From Nitrosospira lacus (GTDB lineage Bacteria > Pseudomonadota > Gammaproteobacteria > Burkholderiales > Nitrosomonadaceae): 64,000 nucleotides of DNA. The notes beneath the pieces were generated by a model. That model had not been told where the DNA came from. It saw only the letters and a program-made list of their open reading frames with translations, and ran no database searches. Location of the stretch: positions 2,575,137-2,639,136 of the forward strand of contig NZ_CP021106.3 in assembly GCF_000355765.4 (NCBI RefSeq). The letters are read 5' to 3'. Position numbers and translations under genes: made by a program. Positions 58,418 through 64,000 of this stretch are shown here, piece after piece (the stretch's first letter is position 1; each line of letters opens with the position of its first letter).

Positions 58418-59186
58418 TTTTATCCCTTCAATAACGTTAAACCAAGCAAAAATTCGTCTAATAATCTATCGAGAAGATTATTGCGATTCAATAAGCTGTT
58501 GAACAGGGATGAATCATATCACAAGCTCAGATATGCAGTGGTTTGCCTCTAATTCTACGACTCAGGGCATAAATAAAGGTGGAAGAACAAAATTTTTGAT
58601 GTTTTTTTGCGATTTCTGACCAACAGTGTCTATCACCAGATCTCCATATTCTGCACCGTCATTCGTTTATGTAATTCTGGGTGCGCCCTCATAAGCCCAC
58701 TGGAGGGAGGCAACGAAACGGGGAGATCGGGAATTTGTGTCGCTTCACATGGATTTCGCCGATTTATCGGGCGATCATCACGGCGTCAGCGCAAATAACA
58801 GTAAGACTCAGCCCGCACGCCTGCTGGCCGTCTTTGTCGTCGATACCGACGAAAAAAACCTCGTCACGAACGACAAATAATAAAAGAACGGATTCCATGC
58901 ATCCAGCCTAAAGAATAAGGCTAGATTGCGGGAGGGAATAAAGGGGTCAAACTGAAAGCTAAGGTCGGATGCCCTATATGACCGGGTTAGGCTGCCGATC
59001 ATAACCTCTCTCTGCATACGCTAGTCCACGAGATTTTATGGACCCTATTTTACTGAAAAAAACTGAACTAACCCCTTGTTCTATTAGTGAGCCGTGAGTG
59101 GTTCGAATGCTCGATCTACGGATTAAGAGTCCATAACACCGCATTATTCAAATAAGAAATGCCTGCATGGCGCCTACACGAAAAGC
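58418..59186. other. Gene-free interval of about 770 bases
   Basis: No gene can be supported between the glycohydrolase and the tRNA-fMet terminator. Short frames on both strands lack families, good starts or coding-like composition. A promoter for the glycohydrolase should lie within the first 100 bases. No structured RNA or insertion sequence end was recognised. Confidence 0.5.
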
Positions 59187-59233
59187 AAAAACAAATGACT
59201 TGCAAGAAATATTCTTGCAAGTCATTTGTTTTT
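59187..59233 (-). terminator. Perfect 22-bp terminator hairpin after tRNA-fMet
   Basis: AAAAACAAATGACTTGCAAGAA (22 bases, 59187-59208) pairs perfectly with 59212-59233 around a 3-base loop. It begins one base after the tRNA's encoded CCA. On the minus strand the descending arm ends in TTTTT. It is strong enough to terminate in both directions. Confidence 0.88.
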
Positions 59234-59234
59234 A

Positions 59235-59311
<77 letters not shown>

Positions 59312-59586
59312 GCAGAAGGAGAGCTATTATAGCAAGCTGAATTTATCAAGGTCAAATCTTATTCCTGTCGACTAGGATCAGGAAATTATTCTCATACTCC
59401 CTTGTGCCTTGGCGGAATCCTTGCGCAGGCCAGCACTGCCATACTTCCGCAGAGGATCAGTGTTCGCTTCTAAATGAAATCATTTTCTATTTCTTATGCG
59501 AGTTAGCGCACAGAGTGTCTTACCGAATAACGGCAACATTACAATTTAGCGTCGTCATTCAAATGCTGTTCATTCAGTGGCATTAT

Positions 59587-60416
59587 ATAAATGATTAGCA
59601 AACCTGACATTCTTAACGCCAGCATCCTGATTGTTGATGATAAGGATGTCAATGTCCAGCTGCTTGAACAGATGCTGAGCGATGCCGGCTATACCCATAC
59701 CACCTCGACCATGGACCCCTACGAGGTTTGTGCGCTCTATCGCCAGAATCGCTATGATCTGATCCTGCTCGACCTGCAAATGCCCGGCATGGATGGCTTC
59801 CAGGTGCTCGAAGGCTTGAAGGCAATAGAACCCGAGGGCTACCTTCCGGTACTCGTAATTACCGCCCAGCCAGGACATAAGCTGCAGGCGCTGCAGGCGG
59901 GCGCCAAAGACTTTGTCAGCAAGCCGTTTGATCTGGTCGAAGTCCAGACACGCATCCACAATATGCTGGAAGTACGCTTGTTGTATAAGGAACTCGAGAA
60001 TTACAACAAGCAGCTGGAACAGACCGTGGCCGAACGAACCGCGGAATTGCGCGAGAGCGAGGCGCGCTTTCGCCGCCTGACAGAACTGGCCTCCGACTGG
60101 TATTGGGAGCAGGATGAGAACGGGCGTTTCACCAAGGTGTATGGTCCGGCCCTCGAAATGCTTGGCATTACCGTCGATGCCTTACTGGGTGATGAATATA
60201 AAGGAAGCAACAAGGAGGCCCGCTGGGATGAGGCTGACTATGCGGTATTCAAGGCAAATATCGCGGCACGGCGCCCCTTCCTTGATTTTGTCTATAGCCG
60301 TGTCAGATCCGATGGCTCGCGACAATATCTGATGGTCAGCGGCGAACCGGTGTTCGATTCATCCGGCCGCTTCACCGGCTATCGTGGAATCGGCAAGGAT
60401 GTCACTGAAAGCATGC
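59587..60416 (+). repeat. 830-bp near-identical duplication, left copy
   Basis: This segment matches 61805-62634 base for base except at three positions. It begins four bases before the ATG of the receiver-PAS gene and ends within the codon after Met275, so the duplicated unit is almost exactly the coding region. Confidence 0.97.
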
Positions 60417-60457
60417 GTCCGGTTAATCCGGTACAGCAGTTCAGTATAGTTACATAA
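59591..60457 (+). CDS. Receiver-coiled coil-PAS signalling protein (copy 1)
   Basis: The 288-residue protein has a CheY-like receiver (about 10-125) with acid pair Asp16/Asp17, phosphoacceptor Asp61 in LILLDLQMPGMDG, Thr91 and Lys111. A coiled coil (about 128-160: ELENYNKQLEQTVAERTAEL) links it to a PAS domain (about 160-275, FRRLTELASDWYWEQDENG ... YRGIGKDVTES). Such proteins usually continue into a histidine kinase or GGDEF/EAL output, but this one stops after 13 residues of unrelated sequence (RPVNPVQQFSIVT). It may act as a free signal-input partner for the diguanylate cyclase next door. The ribosome binding site is weak. Confidence 0.9.
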   Translation: MISKPDILNASILIVDDKDVNVQLLEQMLSDAGYTHTTSTMDPYEVCALYRQNRYDLILLDLQMPGMDGFQVLEGLKAIEPEGYLPVLVITAQPGHKLQALQAGAKDFVSKPFDLVEVQTRIHNMLEVRLLYKELENYNKQLEQTVAERTAELRESEARFRRLTELASDWYWEQDENGRFTKVYGPALEMLGITVDALLGDEYKGSNKEARWDEADYAVFKANIAARRPFLDFVYSRVRSDGSRQYLMVSGEPVFDSSGRFTGYRGIGKDVTESMRPVNPVQQFSIVT

Positions 60458-60613
60458 TAGTTACTACGTATCCAATTAAAATCAACAAAAGCAGACAGCC
60501 CATGATTGCAGATACGGCATCTAATGGATTACTTCTTCAGCCCGGGGTTGTGATCCTTGGAGGCATTTTGAACCAATGTAGCTCCACCTTCATGAGTCCG
60601 CTACAGGATTAGG

Positions 60614-61549
60614 ATGATCAGCGAGACCGACATTCGCGCCGCCAAAATCCTGATAGTCGATGATCAGGAATCAAATACCCAGTTGCTGGAAAGCGTGCTG
60701 ACCACTGCAAACTATACTTCCGTGACTTCGGTGACGGACCCCCATAAAGTCTATGAGATACATCGTCAGAATCACTACGATCTGATTCTGCTCGACTTGG
60801 AAATGCCGGGTATGAATGGCTTTCAGGTGCTTGAAGCATTAAAGGAAATTGAAACGGATGGATATCTCTCTGTGCTGGTGGTAACCGCCCATCCGAGCTA
60901 CAAGCTGCGCGCGCTTCAATCCGGCGCCAAGGATTTTATCAGTAAGCCATTTGATGTAGCCGAAGTGCTTGCACGTGTTCACAATCTGTTAGAAGTGCGT
61001 CTGCTGCATCAAAGAGCGCGTCATTATGCCAAAACTCAGGAGTTCATGGCATTGCATGACCCGCTGACCGGCCTTGCCAACAGGCGGCTTCTGGTCGAAC
61101 GAGTTTCCCATGCCATCATTCACGCAAAAAGAAACAATGGCATCATGGCGGTGGTGTATCTGGATTTGGATGGATTCAAGGAGATCAATAATAATCTGGG
61201 TCACGATGGCGGCGATCTGCTTTTGAAGTTAGTTGCGGCACGCCTCGTAGCTACCGTGCGACAGGAAGATACGGTAGCACGCCTTGGGGGTGATGAATTT
61301 GTGATCGCCATGCCGTATATCACTACCGGCGATGGCGTGGCGCTTGCGGCAGAAAAAATAATCAGAGCATTGTCTCAACCCTATAGCGTTCAAGGCAATA
61401 ACGTTAGCGTGACCGCCAGTGCGGGTATCGGGCTTTACCCTCACAATGGGGAAGATGTGAAGACCCTTCTAAAAAATGCGGATATCGCTTTGCTGGATGC
61501 CAAACACGCAAGCAAAAACACGTATCGCATTTCGGAGCGTACCAATTAA
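60614..61549 (+). CDS. Receiver-GGDEF diguanylate cyclase
   Basis: The 311-residue protein has the same type of receiver as its neighbours (Asp16/Asp17, Asp61 in LILLDLEMPGMNG, Lys111) joined by a short coiled linker to a GGDEF domain (about 145-308). The active-site GGDEF is intact at 225-229, and an RxxD inhibitory site (Arg216-Asp219, RQED) precedes it by the usual five residues, so c-di-GMP feedback is expected. It makes cyclic di-GMP from two GTP in response to phosphorylation. No cognate kinase lies nearby. A likely effector is the PilZ protein at 13.6 kb. AGGATTAGG precedes ATG 60614. Confidence 0.93.
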   Translation: MISETDIRAAKILIVDDQESNTQLLESVLTTANYTSVTSVTDPHKVYEIHRQNHYDLILLDLEMPGMNGFQVLEALKEIETDGYLSVLVVTAHPSYKLRALQSGAKDFISKPFDVAEVLARVHNLLEVRLLHQRARHYAKTQEFMALHDPLTGLANRRLLVERVSHAIIHAKRNNGIMAVVYLDLDGFKEINNNLGHDGGDLLLKLVAARLVATVRQEDTVARLGGDEFVIAMPYITTGDGVALAAEKIIRALSQPYSVQGNNVSVTASAGIGLYPHNGEDVKTLLKNADIALLDAKHASKNTYRISERTN

Positions 61550-61804
61550 TTTTTTTAATTTCATTTTGCATGATACCCACGCAAGTGCAATGAATGGCCA
61601 ATTAATTGCTTTCCGCCGCTATCTTCAGCGTACGTTCTCCGATAGACCTACCAAAGTGCCATTGTTTCTTATAACAAAGGAGATATGATGTAAGTGCCGG
61701 TTCAGTCAGATAGAATAATAACCTCATGGAGCCAATGGGGTAGCTAAGGGGTAGCTGAGCCAGAATTAAAAAATATGGATTAATTAATAACAAAATGGAC
61801 AGAA

Positions 61805-62634
61805 ATAAATGATTAGCAAACCTGACATTCTTAACGCCAGCATCCTGATTGTTGATGATAAGGATGTCAATGTCCGGCTGCTTGAACAGATGCTGAGCGA
61901 TGCCGGCTATACCCATACCACCTCGACCATGGACCCCTACGAGGTTTGTGCGCTCTATCGCCAGAATCGCTATGATCTGATCCTGCTCGACCTGCAAATG
62001 CCCGGCATGGATGGCTTCCAGGTGCTCGAAGGCTTGAAGGCAATAGAACCCGAGGGCTACCTTCCGGTACTCGTAATTACCGCCCAGCCAGGACATAAGC
62101 TGCAGGCGCTGCAGGCGGGCGCCAAAGACTTTGTCAGCAAGCCGTTTGATCTGGTCGAAGTCCAGACACGCATCCACAATATGCTGGAAGTACGCTTGTT
62201 GTATAAGGAACTCGAGAATTACAACAAGCAGCTGGAACAGACCGTGGCCGAACGAACCGCGGAATTGCGCGAGAGCGAGGCGCGCTTTCGCCGCCTGACA
62301 GAACTGGCCTCCGACTGGTATTGGGAGCAGGATGAGAACGGGCGTTTCACCAAGGTGTATGGTCCGGCCCTCGAAATGCTTGGCATTACCGTCGATGCCT
62401 TACTGGGTGATGAATATAAAGGAAGCAACAAGGAGGCCCGCTGGGATGAGGCTGACTATGCGGTATTCAAGGCAAATATCGCGGCACGGCGCCCCTTCCT
62501 TGATTTTGTCTATAGCCGTGTCAGATCCGATGGCTCACGACAATATCTGATGGTCAGCGGCGAACCGATGTTCGATTCATCCGGCCGCTTCACCGGCTAT
62601 CGTGGAATCGGCAAGGATGTCACTGAAAGCATGC
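61805..62634 (+). repeat. 830-bp near-identical duplication, right copy
   Basis: Second copy of 59587-60416, shifted by 2218 bases, same orientation. The three differences give Gln23 to Arg, Val254 to Met and one silent change. Outside the unit the flanks are unrelated. Confidence 0.97.
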
Positions 62635-62654
62635 ATGACAAGCAAAATTCTTAG
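61809..62654 (+). CDS. Receiver-coiled coil-PAS signalling protein (copy 2)
   Basis: The 281-residue protein is identical to copy 1 apart from Arg23 (Gln in copy 1) and Met254 (Val in copy 1), and the last six residues (HDKQNS in place of RPVNPVQQFSIVT). All receiver residues (Asp16, Asp17, Asp61, Lys111) and the PAS domain are kept. Because identity stops exactly after VTESM, the terminal residues come from unrelated DNA beyond the duplication. It too has no output domain. It ends two bases before the end of truB, which is convergent. Its ribosome binding site is weak. Confidence 0.9.
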   Translation: MISKPDILNASILIVDDKDVNVRLLEQMLSDAGYTHTTSTMDPYEVCALYRQNRYDLILLDLQMPGMDGFQVLEGLKAIEPEGYLPVLVITAQPGHKLQALQAGAKDFVSKPFDLVEVQTRIHNMLEVRLLYKELENYNKQLEQTVAERTAELRESEARFRRLTELASDWYWEQDENGRFTKVYGPALEMLGITVDALLGDEYKGSNKEARWDEADYAVFKANIAARRPFLDFVYSRVRSDGSRQYLMVSGEPMFDSSGRFTGYRGIGKDVTESMHDKQNS

Positions 62655-62656
62655 AC

Positions 62657-63616
62657 TCATTCCATACAATCTATAAGCCTTCTCGGTGCTATTTCACCCT
62701 GAACCGTAACCTCTCCCACGCCGAGAAAGCGCTTTTCCTGATCGTACAACCGAATTTTTGTTCCTTCCGGCGAATCGCCCATGAAACAGGCTTTCACCAC
62801 TTGCCCCTGCCGCAACGATGTCACGCCCGCGCCATCCAGCGTAGCAGCGGGGAAATTATGTAAAAGGCTGTCTATCGAGTGCAGACAGGCGTCGCGTTGC
62901 GCCAGCGGCATTGCTTCAAGCGCATCCAGCGTATAGGCCTGCGACAGACCAAATCCGCCTATAACGCTGCGGCGCAAAACCGTAAGATAGGCCCCTCCGC
63001 ATCCCAACGCCTTGCCAATGTCTTCGGCCAGAGTACGGACGTAAGTACCTGTGCTGCACTTGACCACGATATCCATTTTCGTGTCCGCCAATACCTTCAA
63101 CTGCAAATCATAAATGACGACTTCACGCGCTTGCCGCTCGATCTCCACACCGGCTCTCGCATAGGCATACAAGGGCTTACCCCGGTGCTTCAAGGCACTG
63201 TACATCGGCGGCACCTGCATAATCGGGCCGACAAAGCTTCGTAATATAGTCTCGGCCTGCAACAGCGTCGGTTTCATATCTCGAGATAGCGCATCGCATG
63301 CTGAAATTTCACCCTCTGCATCGCCGGTCGTACTGATATAGCCTAATTCCAACGTGGCTTCATACGTCTTGTCCGCACCCAGCAGCGCCGACGAAAACTT
63401 AGTAGCCTCACCGAAGCAGATCGGCAACAATCCCGTGGCCAGGGGATCGAGCGTACCGGTATGACCAGCCTTGGCTGCCGTAAAAATACGTTTGGCGATT
63501 TGCAGCGCCTGATTGGAGGAGATGCGGGAAGGTTTATCAAGCAGCAGAACGCCGCTGATTTTACGTTTGATGCGCTTGAATTGCCCAGCCTTCGGGTTTA
63601 ATGGCTGTGGGTTCAA
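62657..63616 (-). CDS. truB: tRNA pseudouridine 55 synthase TruB
   Basis: The 319-residue protein has ISGVLLLDKPSRISSNQALQ at the start and the catalytic aspartate in AGHTGTLDPLATGLLPICFGEATK. YEATLELGYISTTGDAEG and PPMYSALKHRGKPLYAYAR follow, and KCSTGTYVRTLAEDIG is the RNA-binding motif. A C-terminal PUA-like part runs from about 240. It makes pseudouridine at 55 in nearly all tRNAs. It lies downstream of rbfA on the same strand with about 40 bases between, the usual nusA-infB-rbfA-truB order. Confidence 0.97.
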   Translation of the reverse strand: MNPQPLNPKAGQFKRIKRKISGVLLLDKPSRISSNQALQIAKRIFTAAKAGHTGTLDPLATGLLPICFGEATKFSSALLGADKTYEATLELGYISTTGDAEGEISACDALSRDMKPTLLQAETILRSFVGPIMQVPPMYSALKHRGKPLYAYARAGVEIERQAREVVIYDLQLKVLADTKMDIVVKCSTGTYVRTLAEDIGKALGCGGAYLTVLRRSVIGGFGLSQAYTLDALEAMPLAQRDACLHSIDSLLHNFPAATLDGAGVTSLRQGQVVKACFMGDSPEGTKIRLYDQEKRFLGVGEVTVQGEIAPRRLIDCME

Positions 63617-63655
63617 TATGCGATATAGGCGCCGAGGAATGCCGTCATGCGCGAA

Positions 63656-64000
63656 TTATGGTCTATCCGTCTCTTTTTTCGGACCTTCCTGAGCCACCGC
63701 CTCATCTATAAGATGGGACAATTGCATTCCACGTTCGATCGACTCATCATAGATAAAATGGAGTTGCGGTATTACCCGCAGCTTCAATCGATGCGACAGA
63801 TGGCTGCGCAGAAATCCCGCTGCGTGTTCCAGCCCATTACTGGTGAGAAACTTATCATTTTCGCTGCGCAGCGTGGTATAGAAAACCTTGGCATGAGCAT
63901 AATCGTGACTTACCTCTACGCCCGTCAAGGTAATCATGCCTATACGCGGATCCTTGAGTTCGTTACGAATCAGGTCGGCCAGCTCACGCTGAATCTGGTC
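63656..64000 (-). CDS. rbfA: Ribosome-binding factor A, 5' end outside the window
   Basis: The frame is open to the window edge with DQIQRELADLIRNELKDPRIG, then MITLTGVEVSHDYAHAKVFYTTL, the KH-like core of RbfA. The 3' end continues with LKLRVIPQLHFIYDESIERGMQLSHLIDEAV and a charged tail (PKKETDRP). 115 codons are visible; about ten are missing at the N-terminus. It is needed for 30S maturation and growth in the cold. It probably shares an operon with infB upstream and truB downstream. Confidence 0.96.
   Translation of the reverse strand, partial: DQIQRELADLIRNELKDPRIGMITLTGVEVSHDYAHAKVFYTTLRSENDKFLTSNGLEHAAGFLRSHLSHRLKLRVIPQLHFIYDESIERGMQLSHLIDEAVAQEGPKKETDRP

Overview
The window is chromosomal DNA from a Gram-negative, aerobically respiring proteobacterium. 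The set of families is most consistent with a betaproteobacterium, plausibly a Nitrosospira-like member of the Nitrosomonadaceae. That placement is inference from gene content and gene order: outer-membrane lipid systems (PqiABC, MlaA, TamA/TamB), a cytochrome oxidase whose subunit II carries a fused cytochrome c, a CNP1-like protein, the dapC-dapD-dapE-prmB order and 4.5S RNA beside dnaX-ybaB-recR. No ammonia-oxidation gene lies inside the window. Most of it is housekeeping sequence. No prophage, insertion sequence or CRISPR array was seen.

Layout: 0-5.3 kb carries a truncated DsbA-like gene, typA, two related secreted helix-hairpin-helix (ComEA-like) proteins around an outer-membrane protein, and an OmpW-like remnant. 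5.9-11.3 kb is a respiratory block: an FNR-type [4Fe-4S] regulator, an Rrf2 regulator, and coxB-coxA-small protein-coxC, with an FNR-like box upstream of coxB. 11.6-20.6 kb is patchy: a YdjM-like hydrolase, a TetR regulator, a YcgR-type PilZ protein, a probable 26-residue membrane micropeptide, an internally shortened tamB, a frameshifted tamA relic, a TDT-family exporter between them, and mlaA. 20.6-30.9 kb holds the pqi operon with a split pqiA, ftsH, rhlE with a long leader, a truncated haemoglobin, a ceramidase-like membrane protein and radA.

31-42 kb is core metabolism and translation: a lipoprotein, tilS, accA, an ABC-F ATPase (ybiT), ampD, tRNA-Pro, ispB, rplU-rpmA-obgE and proB. 42.3-46.5 kb is a redox and sulfur group: a DUF442 phosphatase-like protein, an ETHE1-type persulfide dioxygenase, a CNP1-like protein, DUF3501, a two-cluster Fe-S/CCG protein and a rubrerythrin. 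46.8-56.9 kb carries a D-2-hydroxyacid dehydrogenase, an EamA transporter, lysine/diaminopimelate genes dapC-dapD-dapE, prmB (flanked by inverted copies of a dispersed repeat), rluB, recR, ybaB and dnaX, followed by the SRP RNA.

57.3-64 kb carries an ADP-ribosylglycohydrolase whose reading frame breaks at a run of ten G, tRNA-fMet, and a signalling cluster. In that cluster two almost identical receiver-PAS genes (three base differences over about 830 bp) flank a receiver-GGDEF diguanylate cyclase. truB and the start of rbfA close the window. The observations most worth following are the receiver-PAS duplication, the decayed Tam locus, the FNR-box geometry at coxB, the homopolymer-interrupted glycohydrolase, the 26-codon membrane peptide and the repeat family around prmB.
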